Shown here: positions 54,142-61,739 of the stretch, one piece after another
How positions within the stretch are numbered: position 1 is the stretch's first letter
Layout: each line of letters starts with the position of its first letter
NCBI RefSeq assembly: GCF_003584015.1
Contig: NZ_QXFM01000140.1
Coordinates: forward strand, 62,001 to 126,000
From: Aurantiacibacter xanthus
GTDB taxonomy: Bacteria; Pseudomonadota; Alphaproteobacteria; Sphingomonadales; Sphingomonadaceae
DNA length: 64,000 bases
Direction: 5' to 3'
Notes under the pieces: model-generated
Databases searched by the model: none
Told to the model about the DNA's origin: nothing
The model's input: the letters and a program-made list of their open reading frames with translations, nothing else
Made by a program: the position numbers and the translations under genes

Positions 54142-55796
54142 CGCGCTCCTTCGACTATATCGTCATAGGCTCCGGTTCGGCCGGTAGCGTGCTGGCCAAC
54201 CGCCTGTCCGCCGATCCGGCAATCTCCGTTGCGCTGATCGAGGCGGGGCCTTCGGACCGCAAGTGGCCTGTCAACATCAAGACCATCATGCCGGTCGGCA
54301 ATATCTTCCTGATCCCGCACGCACGTTACAACTGGCAGCAACAATTGAGCGGGGGCAAGTCGATCGATGGCCGCGTCATCGGTTTTCCTCGTGGCAAGCT
54401 GTTTGGCGGCTGCAGCGCCATCAACGGCGGCGTCTACATTCGCGGGCAGGAAGAGGACTACGCCGGTTGGGTCCAGGCCGGAAATCGCGGCTGGGGCTGG
54501 GAAGACGTGCTTCCGGTGTTCAAGCGGCTCGAAAACTACCACGGGCCGGACAAGCCATGGCACGGCAAGGGCGCTGAGCTGGATGTCGAGAAGCCGGCCT
54601 CATTCAACCCGATCACCGCTGCAATCCTCGATGCCGCCGAACAGGCTGGCCATCACCGCAATGATGACTTTGCCGGCGCGCGCAAGGATGGTTTTGGCCG
54701 CTATGACCTGAACCAGAGGCGTGGCACGCGTCTTTCGGCGGCGCGCGCCTTCCTGCATCCGGCAATGGGGCGAGCGAACCTCACCGTGTTTGAGGAAACG
54801 CTGGTCCGACGGATACTCATCGAAGATGGCCGCGCCACCGGTGTCGAGATCGAGCGCGAAGGCAGGCGCGAAGTCCTGAACGCGGATGGCGAAGTTCTGG
54901 TCAGTGCCGGCACCACCAACTCGCCACATTTGCTTATGCTGTCCGGTATCGGCGATCGCGACGTGCTTGCCGCGGTAAACCTCGAGACGGTGCACGAGCT
55001 TCCAGGCGTGGGCGCTCATCTGGAAGATCATCCCACCGTCCATATCGCGGTCGAAAATCCCAGTGGCGAATCCTATGCCAATTCGCGCGCTGCCCTGCCG
55101 CGCAATGCGCTGGCCCCGTTCCAGTATCTGCTCAAGCGCGAGGGCATGTTTGCTTCGAACGTCGCGGAATGCGGCGGCTTCGTCTGCACCGATGGCAGCG
55201 GCCGGCCCGATATCCAGATGACCTTCCTCGTCGGGCTGAAGGGCAATGCGCGTGTCGTACCCAGCGATCATGGCTTCATGGCGCTGATCCAGCTGCTTCG
55301 GCCCAACAGCCAGGGTCGCGTGCGGCTGGCCAGCAACCGGCCTGAGGACAAGCCGATCATCGAACCCAATTTCTTCGACGATCCGCGCGATATGGCGACC
55401 TTGATCGCAGGCTTTCGCGAGGCACGCCGCATTTTCGGCCAGCCTGCTTTGGCGGCGATGCGTGGCAATGAGATCGAGCCGGGGGCCGAACATGTCAGCG
55501 ACGAGGATTTGGACAAGGCGCTGCGCAGGATCGTCAACACCGCCTACCACCCGACGGGTACTTGCAAGATGGGACCGCCAACAGATCCGCTTGCCGTCGT
55601 CGATGAGCGGCTGCGGGTGCACGGGGTGAAGGGGCTGCGGGTGATCGATGCCTCGGTCATGCCGTCGATTGTCAGCGGGAATACCAGCGCGCCCACCATG
55701 ATGATCGCCCAACGTGCCGCCGATTTCATTCTCGAAGAGCGCAAGGTGCAAGGGGCCGCAAGGGCTCGCGGCGCAGAAACGGAGCTTCATTCATGA
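54138..55796 (+). CDS. GMC-family FAD alcohol oxidoreductase
   Basis: 552 residues. The FAD-binding Rossmann motif [15 protein letters not shown] starts near residue 10. GMC signature 1 is [20 protein letters not shown] and signature 2 [17 protein letters not shown]. The C-terminal active site has His in [13 protein letters not shown] and Asn/Ser in [22 protein letters not shown]. Relatives include choline dehydrogenase, AlkJ and other dye-linked alcohol dehydrogenases. With the overlapping aldehyde dehydrogenase gene downstream it can oxidise a primary alcohol to an acid without NAD in the first step. ATGA overlaps on both sides imply coupled translation. Confidence 0.92.
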   Translation: MTRSFDYIVIGSGSAGSVLANRLSADPAISVALIEAGPSDRKWPVNIKTIMPVGNIFLIPHARYNWQQQLSGGKSIDGRVIGFPRGKLFGGCSAINGGVYIRGQEEDYAGWVQAGNRGWGWEDVLPVFKRLENYHGPDKPWHGKGAELDVEKPASFNPITAAILDAAEQAGHHRNDDFAGARKDGFGRYDLNQRRGTRLSAARAFLHPAMGRANLTVFEETLVRRILIEDGRATGVEIEREGRREVLNADGEVLVSAGTTNSPHLLMLSGIGDRDVLAAVNLETVHELPGVGAHLEDHPTVHIAVENPSGESYANSRAALPRNALAPFQYLLKREGMFASNVAECGGFVCTDGSGRPDIQMTFLVGLKGNARVVPSDHGFMALIQLLRPNSQGRVRLASNRPEDKPIIEPNFFDDPRDMATLIAGFREARRIFGQPALAAMRGNEIEPGAEHVSDEDLDKALRRIVNTAYHPTGTCKMGPPTDPLAVVDERLRVHGVKGLRVIDASVMPSIVSGNTSAPTMMIAQRAADFILEERKVQGAARARGAETELHS

Positions 55797-57262
55797 ACGC
55801 AAATACGGTTATCGCCACGCGATATCAGGACATGCTGATCGGCGGGAAACGCGTACCCGCCACTTCGGGGCAGCGGTTCGAAACACGCAATCCGGCGACC
55901 GGCGAACTGCTCGCCGAGGTCGCCCAAGGCGGGAGAGAGGATGTCGACCACGCGGTCAGGGTAGCGCGTGAAGCTCTGAGCGGCCCCTGGAGCCGCATGA
56001 AGCCCGCCAAACGGCAGGCTATCATGCTGCGCCTTGCCGACCTCGTCGAAGAGAACTGGGACGAGCTTGCGATGCTCGATACGCTCGACCTGGGCGCGCC
56101 GCTTTCGCGCACCCGGCTGGGCAAGGTGCGTGCGGCGGGACTGCTGCGATATTACGCCGGGCAGGCCACCCTGATCGCTGGAGAAACACTGCCCAATTCC
56201 GTGCCGGGCGATGTTCTCAGCCACACGCTGAAGGAGCCGATCGGTGTGGTCGCGGCGATCAATCCGTGGAACGGTCCGATCGGCATGTCGGTGTGGAAGT
56301 CCGGCCCGGTTCTGGCGACCGGCTGCACGCTGGTGATGAAGCCCGCCGAACAGACGCCGCTGTCGGCCTTGCGCTTTGCCGAGTTGTGTCTTGAGGCGGG
56401 CGTTCCCGATGGGGTTATCAACGTGCTCACCGGCTTGGGCGATGCAGGTGCCATGCTTTCCGCTCATCCCGACGTCGACAAGATCGCCTTTACCGGATCG
56501 ACCGGCGTTGGTCAGAAGATCATCGAAGCCGCTGCGCCGACGATGAAGCGCGTGACCGTAGAGTTGGGTGGCAAGTCGCCGAATATCGTCTTTGCCGATG
56601 CCAATCTTGCCAAGGCCGTGCCGGCTGCCGCAAACGCCGTCTTTGCCAATGCAGGCCAGATCTGCAGCGCGGGCACGCGGCTGTTCGTACAGTCCTCAAT
56701 CCATGATGAATTCATGGAACGCCTCGTCGAACACAGTCGCAGCATCCGGGTGGGCGATCCGCTCGACCCCGACACGCAGATCGGCCCCGTCGTTTCACAG
56801 GCGCAGATGGAGCGCATTCTCGCCTTCATCGAGGGTGCTGAGGGCGAGGGCGCAAGGCCGCTCTTGGGTGGCGCGCGAAAGGCAGGCGATGGATTTGACG
56901 CGGGCTATTTCATCGAGCCCACGATCTTCGGCAATGTCACCGACACGATGACCATCGCGCGGGAAGAAATCTTCGGCCCGGTCCTGTCGGCCTTTTCCTT
57001 CGACACTATCGACGAGGTTCTGGCCCGCGCCAATGCCACCAGCTTTGGCCTTGGCAGCGGCGTGTGGACGCGCGATCTTGCCACGGCGCACCGCATGGCG
57101 CGCGGGATCAAGGCAGGTTCGGTCTGGGTCAACTGCTACCAGATGCTTGATCCGGGCGTGCCATTCGGCGGCTACAAGATGAGCGGTTTCGGTCGTGAAT
57201 CCGGCCCGCACCATGTCGAGGAATATCTGGAAACGAAGGCGGTCTGGATCGATCTCGACTGA
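55793..57262 (+). CDS. Aldehyde dehydrogenase, second copy
   Basis: 489 residues. The cofactor motifs are NPWNGPIGMSVWKSGPVLATGC and FTGSTGVGQK, the general base is Glu257 in VELGGKSPN and the nucleophile Cys291 in AGQICSAGTRL. It overlaps the GMC alcohol oxidoreductase by 4 bases and ends the Rieske-reductase-MFS-GMC-ALDH operon. It is distinct in sequence from the copy at 39753, so the cluster can handle two different aldehydes or two routes to one acid. Confidence 0.92.
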   Translation: MNANTVIATRYQDMLIGGKRVPATSGQRFETRNPATGELLAEVAQGGREDVDHAVRVAREALSGPWSRMKPAKRQAIMLRLADLVEENWDELAMLDTLDLGAPLSRTRLGKVRAAGLLRYYAGQATLIAGETLPNSVPGDVLSHTLKEPIGVVAAINPWNGPIGMSVWKSGPVLATGCTLVMKPAEQTPLSALRFAELCLEAGVPDGVINVLTGLGDAGAMLSAHPDVDKIAFTGSTGVGQKIIEAAAPTMKRVTVELGGKSPNIVFADANLAKAVPAAANAVFANAGQICSAGTRLFVQSSIHDEFMERLVEHSRSIRVGDPLDPDTQIGPVVSQAQMERILAFIEGAEGEGARPLLGGARKAGDGFDAGYFIEPTIFGNVTDTMTIAREEIFGPVLSAFSFDTIDEVLARANATSFGLGSGVWTRDLATAHRMARGIKAGSVWVNCYQMLDPGVPFGGYKMSGFGRESGPHHVEEYLETKAVWIDLD

Positions 57263-57281
57263 CCGCCAAGGCCTGGAAGTT

Positions 57282-57310
57282 CCGGCACGTGGATCAGATC
57301 CACGTGCCGG
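57282..57310. terminator. 29-bp perfect palindrome between converging ALDH and LysR genes
   Basis: CCGGCACGTGGATC and its exact reverse complement flank a single A. It covers the last codons and stop of the LysR gene and lies 19 bases after the aldehyde dehydrogenase stop. Its position suggests a bidirectional terminator, but the lack of T-runs and the one-base centre leave open a protein-binding role (it contains CACGTG twice). Confidence 0.5.
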
Positions 57311-58511
57311 TCAGGTCGGGGTTGGAATTGCGCTCGCACGCAGCCTGTTCCAGCTTGTCGAGGAAAAGGCGCTGCGTTGCGGTAGGGCGCCAGCTGCGGC
57401 GTGTGGTAATGCCCACGACGCGGCGGCTGCCTTCCAGCGGACCGCCAATCTGCGTCAGGAGCCCGCTGCGGATCTGCAACGCAACCTGATCGGGTGACAG
57501 CAATGTCAGCAAGTTGGCATCGGTCAATAGACGACCGATGATCATCACCGATCCGCATTCGATCTGAGCTTCGGGACGAGGTCCTTCTGCAAAGACCTTC
57601 TCCCAATGGTTCCTGAGCGGAGAACCCGCCGGTGCCACGATCCATGGATATGCCCGCAGCTGATCCATCGTCGGCCGTTCAACAGAGGCGAGCGGATGCT
57701 GGCTGCCTGCTGCGACCACCAGCATGTCATCGAGCAGGGGGCGCTGGTAGAGGTCGGTGATTTCATGCGGACGCAAGGCGCCGACGATGATGTCGATCAC
57801 TCCATCGCGGAGGGGCTCCACCAGTTCGTTCCAGTTGCCTTCCAGTACCTTGAACGATGCCTTGGGGATTTCCCTGGCAATATCCGCCATGGCGCGGGGT
57901 ACAATGAATGGCCGGGCTAGGGGCAGGGCGCCGAACGATATCAGCTCGCTGCGACTATCGCTGTCGATCGCAAGATCGACCAGCGCCGCCTGTATCTCCG
58001 CCACGGCCAGACGGGCACCGCGCGCAAGTTTCTTGCCTGCGGCATTCAGCCACACGACCCGGCCGCGCCGTTCGACCAGATCGGTGCCGATGACCAGCTC
58101 CAGGTCGCCGACTGCCCGGTGCACCGCGGTCTGTGAGATCGAGATGCTGCGCGCGGCTTCGGCAAAGCTGCCCGCATCGGCCAACGCGAGAAAAGCGCGA
58201 AGCTGCGTCATCGTCATCAAGCGCTCGGGATTGTTGAAGACGTTGGAGAGGCCCTGTGCGCTGTCGGCCAGATGTTTGAGCGCTGCCTCGGTCCGCTCGA
58301 TCACGATGCGCCCCATCGCCGTCGGGACCATGCCGCCCGAAAGCCGCTCGAACAGAGTGTAGCCGAACTGGCGCTCCAGCTTGGCGATGCCCTGGGTGAG
58401 GGCAGGCTGCGAGAGATTGACCAGCGAACCGGCCGCGGTGATGCTGCCATGTTCGTGAATCGCCAGCAGACCGCGCAAGTGCCGGATGTTAATTTCGAAG
58501 ACTTCGGCCAT
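57294..58511 (-). CDS. LysR-type regulator with two N-terminal HTH domains
   Basis: 405 residues instead of the usual 300. Residues about 8-67 form one LysR HTH (SITAAGSLVNLSQPALTQGIAKLERQFGYTLFER). Residues about 100-158 form a second (SFAEAARSISISQTAVHRAVGDLELVIGTDLVERR), and the substrate-binding domain follows from about 185. Both HTH units look intact. It converges on the Rieske-to-ALDH operon. A tandem HTH implies an unusual DNA contact or oligomer. The effector is presumably a pathway intermediate. Confidence 0.88.
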   Translation of the reverse strand: MAEVFEINIRHLRGLLAIHEHGSITAAGSLVNLSQPALTQGIAKLERQFGYTLFERLSGGMVPTAMGRIVIERTEAALKHLADSAQGLSNVFNNPERLMTMTQLRAFLALADAGSFAEAARSISISQTAVHRAVGDLELVIGTDLVERRGRVVWLNAAGKKLARGARLAVAEIQAALVDLAIDSDSRSELISFGALPLARPFIVPRAMADIAREIPKASFKVLEGNWNELVEPLRDGVIDIIVGALRPHEITDLYQRPLLDDMLVVAAGSQHPLASVERPTMDQLRAYPWIVAPAGSPLRNHWEKVFAEGPRPEAQIECGSVMIIGRLLTDANLLTLLSPDQVALQIRSGLLTQIGGPLEGSRRVVGITTRRSWRPTATQRLFLDKLEQAACERNSNPDLTGTWI

Positions 58512-58573
58512 TCCCCCTCAATCCGATGACGCCCAGGCGCTTGCTGTTTTTGCGGCGCGGATTTTCATCACGC

Positions 58574-59767
58574 TTATAGCATCACCCCGTCTTGACGATA
58601 GGATTCAATCTCATCGTCCCGCATTTTCAATATGTCCTGCATGATCGCGGCGCCATCTTCACCAAGCGCGGGCACATGGGCGCGGGCGTGGGTTGCCGAT
58701 GCCGACATGCGGAATGGCGGATTGGTCACCTTGAATGCCCCTGCGCCATCGTCGAGCGTCGCAAAGGCGTTCCGCGAAGCGAGATGCTCGTCGGTCAAAA
58801 CCTCTTCGACCGTACGATAGACCGCGCATGGTACGCCCTCGGCAGTCAGAAGGGCCTCCGCCTCCGCAGACTTGTGCTCCAGCGTCCAGCTCTCGGCTTC
58901 GGCCAACAGCGCATCCCAGTTGAGATTGCGATCCGCATTGGTGGCAAAGCGTGAATCCTGCGCCAGTTCCTCGCGCCCCATTGCCTTGATCAGGCTCAGG
59001 AAGTTTGCAGGACTGGTGGGGGCGACCATGATGAAGCCATCGGCGGTGCGCAGCGGCTTGTACAAAGGGCGGCGCTGGTCGAGCGGTTGTTGCGCGATCT
59101 GCGTTTCATAGACCAGCATGCCGACCATCGCTTCCAGCATCGATACGTCGATGAACTGGCCCTTGCCGGTGCGTTCGCGCTGAAACAGCGCGGTCTGGAT
59201 CGCGCCGAACGCGTGGGTGCCGCCCAGTACGTCGGCGATGAAGATACCGCTGGTTGCTGGCTTGTCGGCATCGTCCTGATATTCAAGATTGGTCATGTCG
59301 AAGCCGCTGCTGGCATGAATAACCGGGGCATAGGCGGGCGAATGGGCCTTGGGGCCAAGCTGTCCGTAGCCCGAAATCGAGCAGTAGATCAGGCGCGGGT
59401 TAAGCTTGCACAGCGTTTCATGATCGAGGCCGAAGCGTGCCATCACGCCCGGGCGGAAGTTCTCGACCACAATGTCGCACTGCTTGGCCAGTTCACGAAT
59501 GGTCTCCTGCATCTCAGAGCTTTTGAGGTTGCAGGCCAGGCTGCGTTTTCCCGCATTGAGCTGCGCGAAATAGCGGCTTTTGCCATCGCGCAACGGGGGG
59601 CGGGCGCGCACCTGGTCTCCGCCCTGCATCGTTTCGATCTTGATCACTTCAGCGCCAAGATCGGCCAGCATCCGCGTGGCAAATGGCCCGGCCATTACGG
59701 CAGTGAAATCCAGCACCCTGATCCCGTCGAGGGCACCCGCCGTCTTTTCTTCCACGCCGCTCTCCAC
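58574..59767 (-). CDS. Class III CoA-transferase (CaiB/BaiF family)
   Basis: 397 residues. The N-terminal signature GIRVLDFTAVMAGPFATRMLADLGAEVIKIE is followed by GKRSLACNLKS and DIVVENFRPGVMARFGLD. The catalytic Asp candidate lies in GIFIADVLGGTHA and YETQ follows. These enzymes move CoA from a donor thioester to a carboxylate through an enzyme-aspartyl anhydride. In this cluster it would activate the acid made by the dehydrogenases before the acyl-CoA dehydrogenase step. Two FadR-type sites lie just upstream. It shares orientation with the GntR gene 88 bases upstream. Confidence 0.9.
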   Translation of the reverse strand: MESGVEEKTAGALDGIRVLDFTAVMAGPFATRMLADLGAEVIKIETMQGGDQVRARPPLRDGKSRYFAQLNAGKRSLACNLKSSEMQETIRELAKQCDIVVENFRPGVMARFGLDHETLCKLNPRLIYCSISGYGQLGPKAHSPAYAPVIHASSGFDMTNLEYQDDADKPATSGIFIADVLGGTHAFGAIQTALFQRERTGKGQFIDVSMLEAMVGMLVYETQIAQQPLDQRRPLYKPLRTADGFIMVAPTSPANFLSLIKAMGREELAQDSRFATNADRNLNWDALLAEAESWTLEHKSAEAEALLTAEGVPCAVYRTVEEVLTDEHLASRNAFATLDDGAGAFKVTNPPFRMSASATHARAHVPALGEDGAAIMQDILKMRDDEIESYRQDGVML

Positions 59768-59781
59768 TTCTAAAGGCTTAA

Positions 59782-59839
59782 TGGTCCTACCTATAGAAAT
59801 TGACGGCGAGAATGCAAGCGGTCTTCATTGGATCAACCA
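59782..59839. promoter_or_regulatory. Two FadR/GntR-type sites upstream of the CoA-transferase gene
   Basis: TGGTCCTACCT at 59782-59792 and TGGATCAACCA at 59829-59839 each match TGGTNNNACCA with one mismatch, 47 bp apart. The first, read on the minus strand as AGGTAGGACCATTAAGC, is nearly the same as the site before the acyl-CoA dehydrogenase. It ends 15 bases from the CoA-transferase start, close enough to block initiation. Confidence 0.55.
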
Positions 59840-59855
59840 TGCAGGAGCGCGGTGC

Positions 59856-60584
59856 CTAACGCGCCGCGTTTTCCTGCATGTGCTGATGAATGCGATCGAG
59901 ATGGGCGGTCATTTCCGCCACGGCAGTGTCGCAATCCCGTTCACGCAGGGCGGTGACAAGGCGGTGACGGGAATCGATCAGTGCTTCCTGCAGCGTCTTG
60001 TAATTCGGACCGGCCACGAACTGCTGCAGGATCGAGGACAAAGCGCCCACGAACAGCGCATAAATCCGGTTGCCCGTTGCTTCAGCCAGGATCTGGTAGA
60101 ATTCGACCGCACAGCGATAGCGCGCCTCGACATCGGTTTCGATCCGGGTCTGTTCGACAGTCGCGGCAAGCCTGTCGAAATGGGCTTCTGTACCGCGTTC
60201 GCAAGCCAGCCGCACCACGATGGCCTGAACGCCCAGACGCGCCTCTGTCAGTTCATCAAGCGATACTTTTCCAAGGTGGACGAAGTCCTGCATTGCTTGC
60301 GCCACATGCTCGTTCTCGGCCGTCTGGATGAAGGCGCCGCCCTTGACCCCCTTTTCATTGCGGATGACCCCCGACATTTCGAGGCTGCGCAGCGCCTCGC
60401 GCACCGCGTTGCGACTAATCTGGAAGCGCGTCGCCAGTTCCCGCTCAGCCGGGAGCTTGTCCCCAGCCTTGAGCGTACCATCGGCCACCATCTGGCGCAC
60501 CTGATCGCACACCGCTTCAAATGCACGCTGCGTCTTGATCGGTTTGAAGCTTGCCGCTCCACGGTTTCTTGCCGGTTTTGGCAT
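59856..60584 (-). CDS. FadR-type GntR regulator (FCD domain)
   Basis: 242 residues. The winged HTH covers about 15-80 (LPAERELATRFQISRNAVREALRSLEMSGVIRNEKG) and the C-terminal all-helical FCD ligand-binding domain runs from about 95, with the metal/acid-binding histidines in DSRHRLVTALRERD and TAHLDRIHQHM. The start at 60584 was preferred to one 12 codons upstream. FadR-subfamily repressors bind T-x-GT-x3-AC-x-A operators and release on binding an acyl-CoA or carboxylate. Matching sites lie upstream of this gene and of five other promoters in the cluster. Confidence 0.88.
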   Translation of the reverse strand: MPKPARNRGAASFKPIKTQRAFEAVCDQVRQMVADGTLKAGDKLPAERELATRFQISRNAVREALRSLEMSGVIRNEKGVKGGAFIQTAENEHVAQAMQDFVHLGKVSLDELTEARLGVQAIVVRLACERGTEAHFDRLAATVEQTRIETDVEARYRCAVEFYQILAEATGNRIYALFVGALSSILQQFVAGPNYKTLQEALIDSRHRLVTALRERDCDTAVAEMTAHLDRIHQHMQENAAR

Positions 60585-60661
60585 TGTTCTGTTTCGCCTT
60601 ATGCGCTGGTTTTCCAGCAATCGGTATTCTGCGTTGCAAGTGGTGACAAGGGTTGGCTCAA

Positions 60662-60672
60662 TGGTCCAACCT
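60662..60672. promoter_or_regulatory. FadR/GntR-type site between gntR and merR
   Basis: TGGTCCAACCT matches TGGTNNNACCA with one mismatch; read on the minus strand it is AGGTTGGACCATTGAGCC, parallel to the sites at 59782, 43918 and 61641. It lies in the divergent gntR/merR promoter and suggests autoregulation. Confidence 0.5.
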
Positions 60673-60792
60673 CTCTTCTTGGTGCGATTAGGTTAATAGG
60701 TTATCGAACGGCATTGATCTGTCGCAAGTCACCGCGGCAACAAGGCTGCGCCTATCTTGCGAAGCGCCGCGCTGCATGCTGTAGATCTGCGC

Positions 60793-61536
60793 ATGAAGAT
60801 GAAGGAACTGGAAAAAGCGACTGGCGTGAATCGGGAAACGATTCGTGTTTACCTGCGCGAAGGCCTTGTTCCTCAGCCCGAACGAAGTGGCAGGACAGTG
60901 GCCGATTACGGCGAGCAGCATGTCGAAGCGATCCAGGCGGTGCGGCGGCTCCAGCGCGAAAACAGGCTTACGCTCGCGCAGATCAAGACTCTGGTGACGG
61001 GGAGCATCATCGGAGAGGGCGTCAATGAAAGCGCTTTCGACGATCTGGAGACTCTCGTTGCTCACCGTGATGCCTCGGATCAGGCCCCCGTTCCGCTGGA
61101 CTCGCTTGTCGAGCGCTATCCCAAGGCCCGCCAGGACGCCCGGACCTTGAGCGATATCGGGATCATTGAGATCATCGACACCGAGCAAGGACAGGCATTG
61201 AGCCTGACCTCCGCGCAACTCGTCAGCATCTGGGGCGACATGCGCGAGGCCGGTTTCGACGAGACGCTGGACTACTCACCCGATATTCTCGGCTTCTACG
61301 TCGAGGCATCGGACTTCGTCGGTGCTTGGGAAGCCAAGACTTTCCTCGATCACGTCGAAGGCCGAATGGATGTCGAGGAGGCGGCGCGCATGGTTGAGGT
61401 TGCGATGCCGCTCATGCTGAACTTCTTTGGACTCATGCGTCGCCGCGCTTTTTTCCGACATGTCGATGCGATCCAGCACGCGCGCGATATGTCGGAGAGC
61501 CGAACACTGGGCCACCCCAAGCGCATCGACAGCTGA
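60793..61536 (+). CDS. MerR-family regulator with large C-terminal domain
   Basis: 247 residues. The MerR HTH is at the start (MKELEKATGVNRETIRVYLREGLVPQPERS, then YGEQHVEAIQAVRRLQRE). A C-terminal helical region of about 170 residues follows, without the Cys/His metal sites of CueR-like members, so a small-molecule ligand is more likely. The start at 60793 is 12 codons inside the open frame and gives the standard N-terminus; ribosome-binding signal weak. Divergent from the GntR gene and upstream of the P450 gene, on which it may act. Confidence 0.82.
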   Translation: MKMKELEKATGVNRETIRVYLREGLVPQPERSGRTVADYGEQHVEAIQAVRRLQRENRLTLAQIKTLVTGSIIGEGVNESAFDDLETLVAHRDASDQAPVPLDSLVERYPKARQDARTLSDIGIIEIIDTEQGQALSLTSAQLVSIWGDMREAGFDETLDYSPDILGFYVEASDFVGAWEAKTFLDHVEGRMDVEEAARMVEVAMPLMLNFFGLMRRRAFFRHVDAIQHARDMSESRTLGHPKRIDS

Positions 61537-61544
61537 ACGCGGCA

Positions 61545-61577
61545 TTCGATCTTCAATCGAACATTCGATTATTCGAA
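61545..61577. repeat. Tandem TTCGA palindromes between merR and the P450 gene
   Basis: TTCGAT-N5-ATCGAA (61545-61561) is followed 2 bases later by TTCGA-N4-TCGAA (61564-61577). Two adjacent, related inverted repeats look like paired operator sites or a compact terminator for merR; there is no following T-run. They precede the FadR-type site (61641) and the CGTAT element (61684) of the P450 promoter. Confidence 0.4.
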
Positions 61578-61640
61578 CGAGCATCTGCGATTTTCCGCCA
61601 AATCCTTGCAATCAGAGAACTGGTCGCACGCCAGTTTCAT

Positions 61641-61651
61641 TGGTTGGACCA
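61641..61651. promoter_or_regulatory. FadR/GntR-type operator TGGTTGGACCA upstream of the P450 gene
   Basis: A perfect TGGT-N3-ACCA match. The context ATTGGTTGGACCATTTTGCTTCTT closely parallels the acyl-CoA dehydrogenase site at 43918. It lies 33 bp upstream of the conserved CGTAT element, so the P450 promoter seems to have two control inputs. Confidence 0.6.
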
Positions 61652-61683
61652 TTTTGCTTCTTGACCAAAATCAGCACCCTAAC

Positions 61684-61703
61684 TTACGTATATGGCATAC
61701 GCA
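61684..61703. promoter_or_regulatory. Conserved 20-bp element (TTACGTATATGGCATACGCA), copy 2
   Basis: Eighteen of twenty bases match the copy at 39531-39550, including the CGTAT-N5-ATACG inverted repeat, and GTGG and GCGTGAC follow in both. It ends 36 bases before the P450 start codon. It is the second member of a candidate regulatory motif shared with the dehydrogenase pair. Confidence 0.65.
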
Positions 61704-61739
61704 AAAAGTGGCGTGACAGCCGCGGTTCGGGAGATAGAT

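Noticed and set aside
59580-61028. A 482-codon frame across CoA-transferase, gntR and merR
   Set aside because: Runs antisense to two genes and out of frame through a third; no domain.
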